A stretch of 64,000 nucleotides of DNA. Origin: Hibiscus mutabilis (lineage: Eukaryota > Streptophyta > Magnoliopsida > Malvales > Malvaceae). The notes beneath the pieces were generated by a model, which had not been told where the DNA came from, made no database searches, and saw only the letters and a list, made by a program, of their open reading frames with translations. Position numbers and translations under genes: made by a program. Shown here one piece after another: positions 47,771 to 60,479 of this stretch. The stretch is from NCBI GenBank assembly GCA_019671005.1, contig CM033717.1, positions 73,577,850 to 73,641,849 of the forward strand, written 5' to 3'. The stretch's first letter is position 1, and each line of letters begins with the position of its first letter.

Positions 47771-48514
47771 AAAAAATTTGTTATAGTCAATGAGAATGAA
47801 AGGTAACTTATCAACCAGATGAACTTGGTATCCTGATAGCTAAACTCTCTTTGGGTCCTAAACCCCTACAGGCAGTTAGTTCCCCACAGAAATTGAAAGC
47901 AGAACATAATTTGGACAGTACTAGTGAACTTATAAACTCACACGAAGGATACACTTTTTGGTCAAAACTAACCAAATGAAGAAGAATCACCAACCCCTAA
48001 TGAAAATGAAAAAACAAACACTCTGCGACTTAAAATCGGATCTTTAAAATAATTATATATTGAGTCCTTAAAATTTTTAATCTTTATTAATTAATTTAAT
48101 AATATTAAACTGTGTTTAACATTAGTGGTGTTCAACGTTAATGGTGTTAAGCGGTATTCGTCGAACGTGGTAGACGTATCCTTCGTGAAAATAACTAAAA
48201 AGTACTATTCAAGTATCAATTTCAAACAATTATTACTCAGATGTATAACTAGTAAATTTACATACAATTTTTTACAACTCCATTTATATTCATGCGTCAA
48301 TTAAATTTAATAAAATCTTATTTTAACCTAGAATATTTTTGGATACCCACATTATAAGTATAACACAATTTAATATATGAATTCACCCCCCCCCCCCACC
48401 GGTGGGGACTTTGACGCATTAATAAAAGTAAATGCTCCCGGCATATATCGTACGACTTTTATTTCCAACTTGCTTGTCATAGAAAGAAGAGATGGTCCAC
48501 TGCGTTAAACTAGG
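47771..48514. other. Downstream flank of RLP-2
   Basis: AT-rich spacer with a C homopolymer (about 48385-48396, next to CACCGGTGGGG). No gene recognised. Confidence 0.35.
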
Positions 48515-51313
48515 CTACAACCTCCTTCTGAAAATGGACAATCCAATTACATTATCCACAATGAAATAGTGGCAAGTGTCGATGCACTGCTCAATGAAAT
48601 AAAACCATACTCTTCGCCAGTAAGGGTTTATGTATAGGACAGCACCCATTGTCATTAGCACAATTGTGTAATAAACCACAAAAGTCGCGTAGAAGACATG
48701 CATGTCCAACAAACCGTTTTCTTCTTCACTGCCAGAGGCATTTGGTGCTATTGGAGTTGAACCAGTTTCAGTGCAACTTTCATGTTTTGGAGGTCCACAA
48801 AGCAAAGGATTTCCCAGGTAACTGCTTTCTTCGAACATCGCAAATTGAGCCTTTTCATGTGGAATGCTACCTGATAAATTGTTGTAGGACACATTGAAGA
48901 TTGCCAGATAGTTCAACTCCGTCATCTGGATTGGGATAATGCCGCTTAACGTATTATAAAAAAGGTCCAAACTCTCAATTTGCCTAAGCATTGAGAATGT
49001 TGAAGGTATGAATCCAGCCACCTCACTCAGATTTCCTATTTCTGGTGGGATTTGGCCCGTTAAACTGTTGCAAGATAATTCAATTCCAGACATATACACA
49101 AGAATGTTACCTGAATACGTGTACAACCTTGTCTTGGTTGTAAACACTACTTGGTCTTCAGCATAGCTAGCAGGATAAAAATGTACCCCACCTTCATTTC
49201 CAAACTCAGCATCTTCTAATACTGGAATCTCAAATACAGGGCTCCCACTCCCAAAAGACTTGTCATAGGTTGGCTCAAGAGACAAATTACTCAGACAAGA
49301 AAGAATAGGACCAAAAAGCTTGTTTTGAGAAAGATCTATTATACTTAATGAGCTTATTCGACATATCTGACTAGGAATTTCACCCTCAAAGTGATTGGCT
49401 TTCAAAAGGAGGATACTCAAATTGGAAAGGGTACCAATCCAATATGGAATTTTTCCAGTAAGGTCATTTTGCCTGAGATCTAATGTCACCGATGAGGAGC
49501 TGTTGTAAAGTGCATGCGGTATTGGACCGCTTAATCTATTTCTGCTCAGCTGGAGATGTTCTATGGTTAGCAAACTGATGCACGATGGCATAGAGCCAGA
49601 AAAATTGTTCCCAGAAAGGTCCAGAAATATAAGAGAAACCAAATTGCACAATTCAAGAGGAATGAGACCATTGAAATGATTGTTGGAAAGAAGTAATGTA
49701 TGCAAGCTTGACACATTCCACATCCATCTTGGGAGCATACCGGACAAATGGTTACTACTTAAATCTATACCAATAAGAGGAGAAAAAACTGACGGTTGAA
49801 ATCTCAATTAGTGGTATCTCTCCTTCAAAGTTATTGTTATCCAAATATAACTGCAGCATTTTACTTGAGCTAAATATTGTAGGTGGTATTGTTCCACCCA
49901 AGTTATTACTTGAAAGTCTGAGAAGCAACAACGAACCGCTCTTAGCTACTGCGAGTATTCCTCCAGAAAAATTATTATAGGATAGATCTAACCATAATAA
50001 AGACTTCATACCACCCAGGCATGGAGGAATATTACCTTCAAAGGCATTCCGAGACAAGGACAAAACCTCTACATATGGAAACGTTGAGCATATGTTCATT
50101 GGAATTTGCCCTTGCATTTCATTCCCAGACATATCAACTTGAGCTATGTCAACATTAGAGTGTTTTGGTAACAGTATGGAGCCCTTGAAAGAATTGCCTG
50201 CCATGAGATATTGTTGTAACCTTGTATTATTGTCCAACAACCAAGACGGATTCTGTCCACCAAAGTTGTTATAGGAAAGGTCAATATATCTCAAGTCATA
50301 CTGGTAATAGAGGAAGTTGGGAAGTTCTTGAGGGAATCCCTTTGTTGTACAGTTTGACATACTCAAGATTTTGAGTTGAATCTTGGAGTTTTTGGTCCGA
50401 GCCCGGAAGGTAGGTTCTCTCACCAAAAGATTTTGGTCAATGAAGAGATAATTGAGAAGTGAGTTGTTTGCAAATGAGTTGAATGAAGAAGAAATTTCAA
50501 TACGATTTTCTGAAATATCGAGATAGCGAAGAGAAGTCAAGTTATTGAAACAAGAAGGAATTGACCCCTCAAGTGTATTTCCTCTAAGATCTAACTCTTG
50601 AAGGTGCCATAAATCACACCAACCTGTAAAATCAATTTGTCAAGCCTATTATTAATATAATAGAAATGTAAAAGCTAGCTAATATAAATTGTAGAATGAG
50701 AGATTAAGCGAGAATAATTAATTTACCTTTAGTAGGTAAGGGACCGGTCAATCCATTGTTAGACAATATCAACCTTTTAAGAGAAGTGAATGCTCCGATG
50801 CTTTGAAGAATGTTGTTGCTGAGATAAAAACCATGTATGTATATTTCTTCTACCTTGCTGGATACGTTATCCAACTCTGTGAAAAATGAGGTCAATTTTT
50901 AGGAGAGATATATTTGAATTGATTTAATTAAAAGTAGCAAAATCAAACCCTCACTTACCTTGAGGATAAATGGTCTCGTTCAAGTAGTTTTCTCTTAATG
51001 AAAAGATTTTAACCAAAAACAAAACCAGGAATCAACAGACGGATATGGCTTTGTATTGAGTCGTCAAACTGGTATAGGAAAGGCAACAAACCTTGATTGT
51101 CCACAAAACCAGCTATTCCATTCCCGATCAAAGACAGACTCTTCAAGTCCTTAAAGGGAAGAAATAAAGAGGCATTGAGATAGCCATCCCCCTGCCATTG
51201 CCTTGTAGAAGCAAGAGAAAGTTGGATGAGTCGTCTACTGGTGTTGCTACACATTACCCTTTCCCATTGACAACAGTTGGAACCCACCCAGTCACGCAGG
51301 AAATAAGGAGAAT
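48515..51313 (-). pseudogene. RLP-2: LRR receptor-like protein lacking its N-terminal half
   Basis: The C-terminal half is nearly complete. One large exon, 50622-48515, holds LRRs from GWCDLWHLQELDL through LTGKIPYWIGTLSN, an island-like loop (SFGSGSPVFEIPVLEDAEF), closing LRRs, a membrane helix (FYATFVVYYTIVLMTMGAVLYI) and a short tail (NPYWRRVWFYFIEQC). There is no kinase, as expected for RLPs. Lesions: a frameshift near 49803 between PLIEIS and SPLIGIDLSSN; a missing stretch in one LRR (EIGNLSEVAGFIP); all exons between the N-cap exon and 50.99 kb deleted; and the N-cap exon (51313-51085) cut by a LINE, which removes the signal peptide and the ERVALLQLK motif. It is a close paralogue of RLP-1. 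Confidence 0.8.
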
Positions 51314-54300
51314 TAGACAAGAAAGGAAAACGATTTGGTTTTGTTAGATTTTCAAATAGGAAGGACGCTGACAGAGCCATTGAAAGATTAAATGGTTTCA
51401 AGCTTTATGGGTTCAGATTGTTTGTTGCTGTAGCAAGATTTAATGGTAGAACCTCTTACTGGAGAAAGAAAAGGGAGAAGACTGAAGTTTCATCGAGAAG
51501 GGTAGACAGTAATGCGAGAACTCAGAACGCAAACAAACCACCGAATGGAAACGTAGATGCAAACCGCGACCAGAGGGATTTGAGAAGTCAAGCAGAGGGT
51601 CAGAAGGATGCTTCTACGGGTAGAGGATCGACTACAAAAACTGTTTAGGGCCATGTGGAGGAAGAATCTCTTTGAAAATTAAGTAAATGTCTTATTGGTT
51701 CGATGACGACGGTATCATATGCTCCACTGAAGACGTCAAAGAAAGACTCCTGAGATGGGGACTCAGTGATCTATCGGTCAAAAATTCCTCATTGAAATTC
51801 AGGATGAAGAGCTGCTCAATATCCTAGAGGAACAAAACTGGTCCCTTCTAGAAGAAGTTTTTGTCGAGATTGAACATTGGTCAGAATCCTTGAAATTGCC
51901 AGAACGAACAACATGGGTGGAGTTAAGAGGGATTCCTTTACATTGCTGGAACTATGAGACGTTCAAAAGAATTGCAGGATTATGGGGAACTCTTATTGCC
52001 CTGGGAGAAAACGCTACACAATCTTTCGACTGTGAAAAAGTTACTTTGTTGTTATCAACAAACCAACTTCAGAGAATTGATGAATCTATCGAGGTGGAAG
52101 TAGGTAATAATATTTTTAAAATTTGGTCCTCAGAAGTATCGAATATGGTTGTTAAGAAGTGTCTAAAATCTTGCGGCCAAAGAAACTGGAAGGAGAAGAA
52201 GCCGGTGACGGTCGGGAGCTCTTCAGACTCAACAACGAGTTCGGTCCAGAGGGAGAAGTCTAAAGGTTCAAGTGATGATAGTTGTGAGAAGGTGGGAACA
52301 TTAAATGAGGATTCCTTGGAAAGCTATTCACATGTCCTGAGTATTAATAATTGTAACCCAAAAGATAACTAGACCATGGAAAAGAATGTTTTCGAGGCGG
52401 TTGTCGAGGATGATAATTCCATCCAGAAGTGCTTATCTGCAAGATGGGATAACTACAACAAAGAGGCTAAAAAGACTCTAGCTGTTGGAAAGAATCTAGG
52501 AATTGAAATAAGAGGTGACGAGAATGAGGCGGTGGAAGAGTTAGCAGCATTGGAAGAAATGGATCACCGAAACAAGGAGACTTAGCTGGCTAAAGTCTGG
52601 GAGAGAATTTCAGGATGAAGATTCTATCCTGGAATGTAAGGGGACTAGGGTTGGATGCAAAGTTGCTAGTCGTTCGAAAAATTATAAGAGAGCACAGGGC
52701 AGAGATGATGATGCTTCAAGAAACTAAGAAGGAAACTTTTACCGAGTTCGAAGTTGGGCGTTTATGGTACGATGACGAGTTCAATTTTAAGGTGGCAGCG
52801 TCTTCTGGGAGGTCAGGAGGACTTCTGACGATTTGGGACATGAATAAATTCATGTTGGAGTCATGCGACATCAAATCCAAGTATATTCTCATCTCTGGAA
52901 AATGGATTGATGATATGGTAGATTCTATTTGGATAAACTTATATGCCTCATGTAATTTGGTGCAACAAAGGGCGTTATGGGATGAATTTCTTCTTCTAAG
53001 AAATATATGGAAACATCCATGGATTATGGGTGGTGATTTCAACGCAGTTAGAAGTAAAAAAAGATAGAATTGGGCAAGGAAATAGAGCTACTGGTATAGT
53101 TGAATTCAACAATTTTATATCTAGCTGCAAGCTGGTTGAAGTTCCCCTGGTTGGGATAAGGTTCACATGGATTGGGCCAGGGAACAGGCACAGTAAGATT
53201 GACAGATTCCTGGTGGACGAGGAACAGTTTCAAGAAAAAGATGATCTGGTGCTTCGTGGCCTTCCTCGAAATGTGTCAGACCATATCCCGCTATTTCTAT
53301 GTAATGAGAATATCAATTGGGGAGCACGACCCTTCGAACTCATTAATGCCTGGTTTTCTAAAGATGGGTGCATAAAGGAGATTAAAGATACTTTGACAGA
53401 TGTAAAAGTGAAAGGAAAGAACTTTCCAGTGAAGTTAAAGAGAGTCAAAGAAGCCTTGAAGAATTGGAATGACTCGTGAGGATTTCAATTCAAGAGTTAC
53501 TAAACTGGAGAAACGCATCAATGAAACTGAGAAATCTGGAGATGAAGGTGACCTAGATTGGTCCTTACAAGAAGAATTAAAAAATCTGAACTTAGAGTTA
53601 TGGGATTGCTTAAAAGTTCAAGAAGATTTGCGGAGACAAAAAGCAAGAATGAGCTGGTTAAACAGGGGGATCTCAACACAAAGTTGTTCCACAGGGAAAT
53701 AAAGATGAGAGCGAAACACAATCTGGTTCGAGGTAGTAACTTGGGGCAGGATGTTCCAGAGGAGCCAAGAAAGATTAAACAAAAAGTTTTTGATCATTTC
53801 TTCAAGCAGTTCAGTTCAAAATCGAGGAGATGGGATGTTGTTTTTAATCTTGATTTCAGGAGGCTCACAATGGAAGAAGCTGAATCACTGGAAATTCCCT
53901 TCACTCTTGAGGAAATAAAGGAAGCAGTATGGAGTTCTGATGAATCTAAAGCCCCTAGGCCCGATGGGTTTAACGCATGCTTCTTCAAAAAATGTTGGGA
54001 TGTTGTGAAAGATCTTTTGGAGGTCATGGAGGTGTTTCATAAAACTGGGAGCCGCCAAATAATTCAAACTCATTCTTCATAGCCTTAATTCCTAAAATTG
54101 AAAATCCTGGGAGTATATTTGAATTCAGACCAATAAGCTTGGTGAGTTCAATGTATAAAATAGTCTCCAAGGTGCTTTCTAAAAGGATGAGTGGGGTGTT
54201 GGAAAAAGTTATCAGTGAAACTCAGTGTGCGTTTATAAAAGGCAAATCTTCAACGGCATTTTGATTGCAAATGAAGTAATCCACTCAATGCAACGTGAAG

Positions 54301-54460
54301 ATTGTAAAAGAGGTGGGGTGGTTTTAAAACTCGACTTCTCCAAGGCCTATGATTCTGTACGATGGGATTTTTTACTCATAGTGCTTGATCAGATGGGTTT
54401 GGGGGCAAATTGGTGTGCCTGGATTCTGCAATGTGTTTCCACTGCTAGAGTATTGTTCTG
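51314..54460 (+). mobile_element. L1-type LINE, 5'- and 3'-truncated, with RRM in ORF1
   Basis: ORF1 begins mid-domain with an RNA recognition motif (GKRFGFVRFSNRKDADRAIE, then GFRLFVAVARF). It continues, broken, with EEQNWSLLEEVFVEIEHWSE and TWVELRGIPLHCWN. ORF2 starts at 52615: an APE-type endonuclease (KILSWNVRGLG, LQETK, PWIMGGDFNAV, then VSDHIPLFL) followed by a reverse transcriptase up to LDFSKAYDSVRWDFL. The YADD block and tail are missing. Frameshifts occur near 51650, 53050, 53480 and 54080. The left junction falls inside the RLP-2 N-cap exon. L1 elements copy by target-primed reverse transcription; this copy is dead. Confidence 0.82.
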
Positions 54461-55971
54461 GATTCTAGAATGTGTTTCTTTCTTTTGTTTATATGCTTGA
54501 AATTGAGTTGTCTTGGTTGAATTGTTAGAATCTCTTGTTTTTAATCTTGACTTTTGCTTTGTTTCTTTGAATACCCTATGAGTTTGTGATCACACTTTAA
54601 TCGAATTTAGGGTGCATGGTAGTAAAATGGCAAGATTAGTGTTTTTTCGTTAAATTTTGTTTGATATTCCATGAGTTCATTGGTTGATATGTTTCTTGAC
54701 TCAATGCACATTACACCTTCTTGTGAGATTTAAGCTTAAACGAGCAAACTTTTTATTCTTGCTCATGTTTTTGATTGAGTGTGCCAGATTAATTTTGATG
54801 TTCTAGAATTTGTAATTAAATGCATGTCAAGACTACATGTTAAAATGGATGTTTTAATATGATTAGGGCACTTAGGATTAACTCATTTCTCTACCCAAAT
54901 TGTCTACCCATTTATATCCATTAGTCAACCAATTTTGAGCTTTTACCCTTTTTCTTTATTTTTACCCCAATTACTAAACCAAAGTCTCTTTTATTTTTAC
55001 CCTCTTTTGATACCCATGTCAAGACAAAGATCGATTTGTTCTACGAGAAAAGTTCGAAAAGGAAAAAAGCAAGAAGCATTCGAAAAAAATAAGTGTTCGA
55101 ACAGAACAGAAAAAACACAGCAGAAAAATAGTAAGGAAAAATCAAAAAAAGGAAAAAAAAAGTAAGTTGTTTGATTGTGTTTCTTCAAATTTGTTTACTT
55201 CATTGAATTTCTTGGCTTAAACTTATATATTTGCATCTCTTGTCTTGATATTAGCCCATATATTTGGCATTTTTCCCTACCTTAACCTAAGCTCCGTTAC
55301 AACCTTTAAAGACCTTTTTGATTAATGCATCTTGTTCATTTTAGTAGTGGAGACTTGATTTTCTTACGAGCATATGGTGATGCCATGTTTAATTCCGGCT
55401 TGAGCGATTTCTTTTACCTTAAAACACTTTGAGCTACAATGAGGGAATCCTTGTGAGGTATTGAGTTTTGTTACATTAAAATTGATGGACTATTGAGATA
55501 TCTTGGTTTTGCTTACACTCGTACCTAATTATGCTTTTTACTTGATTATTACTTTGCTTCCGATACTTGTTGTGATCTTGACTCATTTGGTTTTCTTTGA
55601 TATATTGAGAGATAAAGGATGGTAACTTGAGGTTTCTTTTATTTAACTAAGGCAAGCTTGAGGACAAGCATTGAATAAGTGAGGGATAATTTGATGAGTG
55701 TTTTATTTTGTTAATATTTTTTCGATAATTACTCCCTGTTGAATCTTTAATATTGTTGATTTAGGTTGTTTTGATTCATTTCTGCGCAGGACTTCGAATT
55801 CTAGAATACAACATTAAAAGAGCACGTTCTGCAGTTATTTTATTTTCTGGAATCAAGGCTGGGCTAGTGGGCATGACTCTTGACATGAAGCATCTGACGT
55901 GGCATCCAGTCAGTAGCTTCTAGAAGGTCCAGTCAGCAGCAGCTTCCAGAAGATGATCCAATCAGCATAAT
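54461..55971 (+). mobile_element. Gypsy-type retroelement 3' remnant
   Basis: Non-coding AT-rich sequence includes the phrase GCTTGAGGACAAGCATTGAA followed by AAGTGAGGGATAATTTGATG (about 55649-55697), which resembles the polypurine tract and LTR start of many plant Gypsy elements. The sequence after about 55692 would be part of the LTR. It joins the truncated LINE abruptly near 54460. No gag-pol frame is visible. Confidence 0.45.
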
Positions 55972-56626
55972 TGTAACACCCTATTCCCGGCCTAGTAGAG
56001 AACCAGGTCGGAAAGTGCTACCGAAAAATATATCGAAGGTTCAGAGTTGAATTTAGAGTTTGGAGACTTATTCAGGAAGTTTATTAAACTCCTTTAAGGC
56101 ATGGTAGATTTGTTTATTGGCTATTTATTTGATTTAGGGCCAATTTTAAACATTTTCAAACTTATGGACTAAATTGAAAATTTTAAAAATTAAGGGACTT
56201 TATCGGGATTTCTTTATACAAATCTTCATTTAAACTTACCAATTATTATCCTGTGAAGTTTCGTTACTAACGGAGATCATTTACCTATCCAATTAGGCCA
56301 TTTAAAACTTAGTGACCAATTCGTAAACTGTTTAAAACTGCAATTTTAGACTTTTAACAGAATTAACTGACTCCGTACCGGTACGCCTAAGACCGTATCA
56401 GTACGTTAAGCTAATTTCCCAAACTCCAGGTTCAAGGGTAACAAGACGGTATCGATAGCCCTAAACCCGTATCGATACGCATTGACCAAGGTTGACCCGT
56501 TTCGGTACAACCCAAGGTCGTGTCGATACAATTAAATTTTTAGACCTTACTATCCAATTCCGTATCGATACACCCCCTTTGCATATCGATATGCCCTATT
56601 TTACTTAGTCCAATTATGCAAGGCTG
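55972..56626 (+). mobile_element. Partial LTR starting TGTAACACCC, with CGTATCGATACG palindromes
   Basis: TGTAACACCCTATTCCCGGC is typical of one group of plant Gypsy LTRs. The later part (56390-56600) has several TATCGATA-centred palindromes: CGTATCGATACG at 56468, CGTATCGATACA at 56561 and GCATATCGATATGC at 56581. There is no coding sequence. The right end is cut at the next element. Confidence 0.5.
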
Positions 56627-57187
56627 AAGAGTGCAGCAATCGATCGAATATATCCAAGATGGGGTGAATTGGATTTTTAAAGATTGGTGGACTGCAAAGG
56701 GATTTAGAGTGGTTCAACTCCCCCAATGGAGTCTACATCCACTACCTTAGTGACCACACTAATGATTTTCCACAAATCCACTACTTTGTCTTTCCTTTAG
56801 GATAAGGAGTAACCTTACACAATTCAATAGACTTATACCCCAAAGTCTATTGAATCATTTCCCAAATTTTAGTACAAAGAAGCAAACTAGAAAATCCTCA
56901 CAAGATAGGTGTTTGCACAATGTAAGCACTCTCACACACCCAATGAAACACTAGGAAATAAATTACAATGAAGAACAACACTAGTGTTTACAAGAAAGGT
57001 GGAAATTTGAGCACAATTTGAGTTGTTGATGACTTGAATGTTTGGTTAGGCTTTCTTGTTACTTCATTACTGTTTGGAGATCTCTTTTATGTGCTCTTGA
57101 TCTTTTCTAACCGTTGAGAGACATTGGAGGGAGTTTGGAGCCGTTGGAAGCCATTAAAATCAAGCATTAAATGCTCACTTGCACAGA

Positions 57188-57324
57188 GGTTTCGAAACCT
57201 TTACAAGAGGTTTCGAAACCTTAAGAAGGAATTTGTAAAAAGTAGCCGTTACAGGGCCAAGGTTTCAAGAAACTGGCCATTCTGCCCGAAAAGGTTTCGA
57301 AACCTTAAGGAAGGTTTCGAAACT
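57188..57324. repeat. GGTTTCGAAACC palindrome cluster, left LTR
   Basis: The 12-base perfect palindrome occurs at 57188, 57209 and 57293, plus a one-mismatch copy at 57313. The spacing is irregular, about 20 bp within each pair. Confidence 0.85.
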
Positions 57325-58019
57325 TTTCCTTAAACCTCATGTTTTGGCAATTTGTTGACTTTTTAAAAATACATTTGATATAGGTGCAAAGTCAAACAAT
57401 TTATAAATCATTTTGAAAAGTTTGAATCGAGTTTTTGACAAATTTATTTCGCGAATCTTACTTTACAAATTTTTACAAGTTAGTCCATAAAATTAATTTT
57501 AAGTTATATCAAAATAAGTCTAACAATCCCCCCCTTCTTGATATAACAAAACCTTTGTAAAAAAATTGTTTTTGAAAATTTTGTCAAACTTACAAATCTC
57601 CCACTTAAGCCCCCTTAATAAATGTCTTTGTAAAGTCTTTGAAAATTAAGTTTTAAAGACATTTGTTTAAGAAAATTCAAGAAAAATAAATTGTTTAAAT
57701 CTAATTTTCTCCCCTTTTTGTTATAGCAAAAAGAATAAATGCTACAAAAAGAATAAATGCTACAAAAAGAATAAATGTTAATAGAGCAATAAGGCATTAT
57801 CCAAAAAGAAATAACAAGATAAACAACAATATTCATATCAAACATAACATCCATCCAATAAAAAGATCCAAATATAAAATGAAACAAAAGTTCATAGGCA
57901 TAAAGATATCCAACAAAGAACATAACAAAAGTCTAAAGAAAAAAAGCTGAAGCCTATATCAAAATAAGTCCAAATGTAGCATAATAATACCATAACGATA
58001 TACTAGAATGTGTGAAAGT

Positions 58020-59219
58020 CTAAGCATCCAGTGCATCATGAGGCGGTGATGGAGGGAAAAGATGATCACGAACAAGATGCATATCGTGCTCAAGAGATGT
58101 CACATGTCCGTCCAAGCCACGAAGCAAACCAGTAGTCTCCTCATGAGAACTACTGAGATAGGCATCCATGTTGTCAAAGCGAGTGACCATGGCCGAAAAC
58201 ATGGACTCCATAGTCATGGGAGCCGGTGCATCCTCATCTATCGAATCCTCGGGAGCCTCCAAGTCGACCTCCTATATTCCTTCTCGGTGAACCCAACCGT
58301 TAACTCCAAGATACCATTGAGCTTTGTGGCAAGATGTGATATCAATATAGCTCTTGTTCTTTACTTGAGGATCAAGAAAGGTATCAATGTTGAGACTCCT
58401 AAAGATGTGGCTAAGCACACATCCAAAGGAAAGAGAAAAAGAGGTGGGGTTGGATATGACTTTTATAAGGTTGAGGAAGATAATGGTAGCTATATCGGGA
58501 TGAGTCCTTTCACGATATTGGCGAAGCCACCAATAGTCGATAACTCTCATACTAGCGACTTTTCCATCGAAAAGACGAAAAAACCAAGTAGTGAGAAGGT
58601 GAAAAAGACGTTCCTCAAGAGGAATATGAGTGGGACGATCATCCGAAAAAGTACGGATATTATGTGGTTCATACTCATCGAATGTTTCATCAAGTGGAAC
58701 ACCTAAATGGTCGGCAATGGATTGGGGTGTCAAAACAAACTCGGTACCCATGAGATAAGATCGAATACCAATAATAGGTTTAGAACCATTAGGGGACCAA
58801 ATAAACTCGGCATTGGCATGAAAAACACGGACTAACCTACGATGGGTATAAGGTGGGATACTCAAGTAGTCAAGCCATTCCCATTTGGTAAAAAGCTCAA
58901 AAAGATCAAAGTCATGCTCGGGAGACACAAGGAAGGCTAAATCTATGGTTCGCTCCTCTCTAACCCTTTTTGATTTATAGACGTTTAGGTATCTATTTCG
59001 GTTATCGGCATCCCTAAAACAAAGATCCTCAAAAGAAAGATTAGAATTAGGAATGGGATAAGGAATAGGAACGGGATTAAGATTACGAACGGGTCTATTA
59101 GAATCGGAATGTTTACCTCTCTCAACACGAGAATGTTTAGTTCTAGGAGGCATGATTAAAAGCAAAAAAAAAATTGAGTTTTGGCTTGAAAAAGTTGGTT
59201 TGGGAATTTTGTCAAACAC
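58020..59219 (-). CDS. Putative plant transposon protein, two ORF pieces
   Basis: The first piece (59219-58272) likely starts at the ATG of MPPRTKHSRVERGKH, inside the open frame. It continues with LFTKWEWLDYLSIPPYTHR, FIWSPNGSKPIIGIRSYLMG and LTPQSIADHLGVPL. The second piece (58262-58020), one frame away after a stop near 58272, is acidic, then helical (MESMFSAMVTRFDNMDAYLSS). This matches, from memory, the putative plant transposon protein domain often found in retroelements of dicots; its activity is unknown. It is an element-borne gene, not a host gene. Confidence 0.6.
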
Positions 59220-59839
59220 TTTGTGGGCAAAACTTTAAACTAAATTTGACAAGAGTTTGGGATGGATTGGGTGATACCTCCTGCAAAATAAATAATATAT
59301 GACATAATTAAAGTAATCCAATTCATCAAATTTAAGTAAAAATTCACCTAAAACATATAAATTTTCGGAATACCCAAAAACATGAAAATTTTGTGGAAGA
59401 CAGTGGGTTTTGTTTAAAACATGTTGAAAAGAATGAGCATTATAAAACAAACATGATTTATATGAAATTAAAGCATGTAAAACATCATTTGAAATCCAAA
59501 ACTTCATCTAAGTTCAAAATAACCAATTGAAGAGTGTAGCAATCGATCAAATATATCCAAGAGGGGGTGAATTGGATTTTTAAAGATTGGTGGACACTAT
59601 TTGCAAAGAAAGAAAATTGAAAGAGATAAGATTTAGGTGAAATACCTTGAAGGATTGGTGAAGATGAAGTGAGAAACCCGAAATCTTGAGAAATTTTACA
59701 AGAAAGATGTAAAATTTTGTGAGGATTTTAAGTGGGTTTGGAGTTGTAGCCGTTTGGAATGAACAAAATAGGGTTAGGGTTTATAAAATTTTGGGGATTT
59801 TTGCTTAAAACACGACCAGCCCGTGCAGCCTTTAATGAA

Positions 59840-59966
59840 GGTTTCGAAACCTTATCAGAGGTTTCGAAACTTTCATGCACAAGGTTCCGAAACCTTTAAA
59901 AAAAGTTTTGAAACTTATCTTTCCAGTAAGGTCCTAAAACTGGAAATCCCAAAAGGTTTCGAAACC
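59840..59966. repeat. GGTTTCGAAACC palindrome cluster, right LTR
   Basis: Copies at 59840 and 59955 are perfect; 59860 and 59883 each have one change. The cluster mirrors that in the left LTR although the sequence around it has diverged. Confidence 0.85.
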
Positions 59967-60479
59967 TTTGTGAATGTTTCAAAACTTTAGGTCTTGAATT
60001 GACAAAAATGTCAATTTTAAGCCTCAATTTAACCCGGAAATGCATTCTAACATACTTTAATATTATTATAGGTATTAAAGACCCTTTGAACTAAGATCAA
60101 ACAAGTATGACATTTAAGCAAACATTATCTATAAACAAAGATGTTTAATTTAGAGCAATTAAGCTAAAAGATTGATCCTAAAAGGTTCAAATTGAGCAAA
60201 AAGTGGCTAACTTAACTAAGGTCATTCAAACATGAACAACAAATAATTTTAGGTCAAGATGAGCATATTAGGCCAAAAAGAATGAGCAATTCATACAACA
60301 AAAAAATCTTCCCCTTACAAAAAAATACTAAAACATCATATGATGATCCTCAATCATGCTTTAAAACATATAAACACATATAAAACAACATGAAAGAGTA
60401 AATATTGTATGTAAATGAAAATGTTACCACTTGAACCAAGATAGGTTGATTAGGCCTCAATCTTTTCAAGTGTCCTTTT

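Larger units (their letters stand above)
56627..60055 (-). mobile_element. Small LTR retroelement carrying one plant-transposon ORF
   Basis: Two LTR-like blocks, about 56627-57526 and 59528-60055, begin TGAAGAGTG(C/T)AGCAATCGAT and end TCTAACA. Both hold GGTTTCGAAACC palindromes, but otherwise they have diverged. On the minus strand a polypurine tract (AAGAAGGGGGGGAT) abuts the left block, so transcription runs leftward and that block is the 3' LTR. The only ORF is 59219-58020. There is no gag, protease or polymerase in the internal part, so the element would depend on others. A target duplication is not visible, and the boundaries are inferred. Confidence 0.5.

Noticed and set aside
58062..58706. 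214-residue plus-strand open frame
   Set aside because: It is antisense to the plant-transposon ORF, which has the recognisable protein; no motif supports the plus frame.
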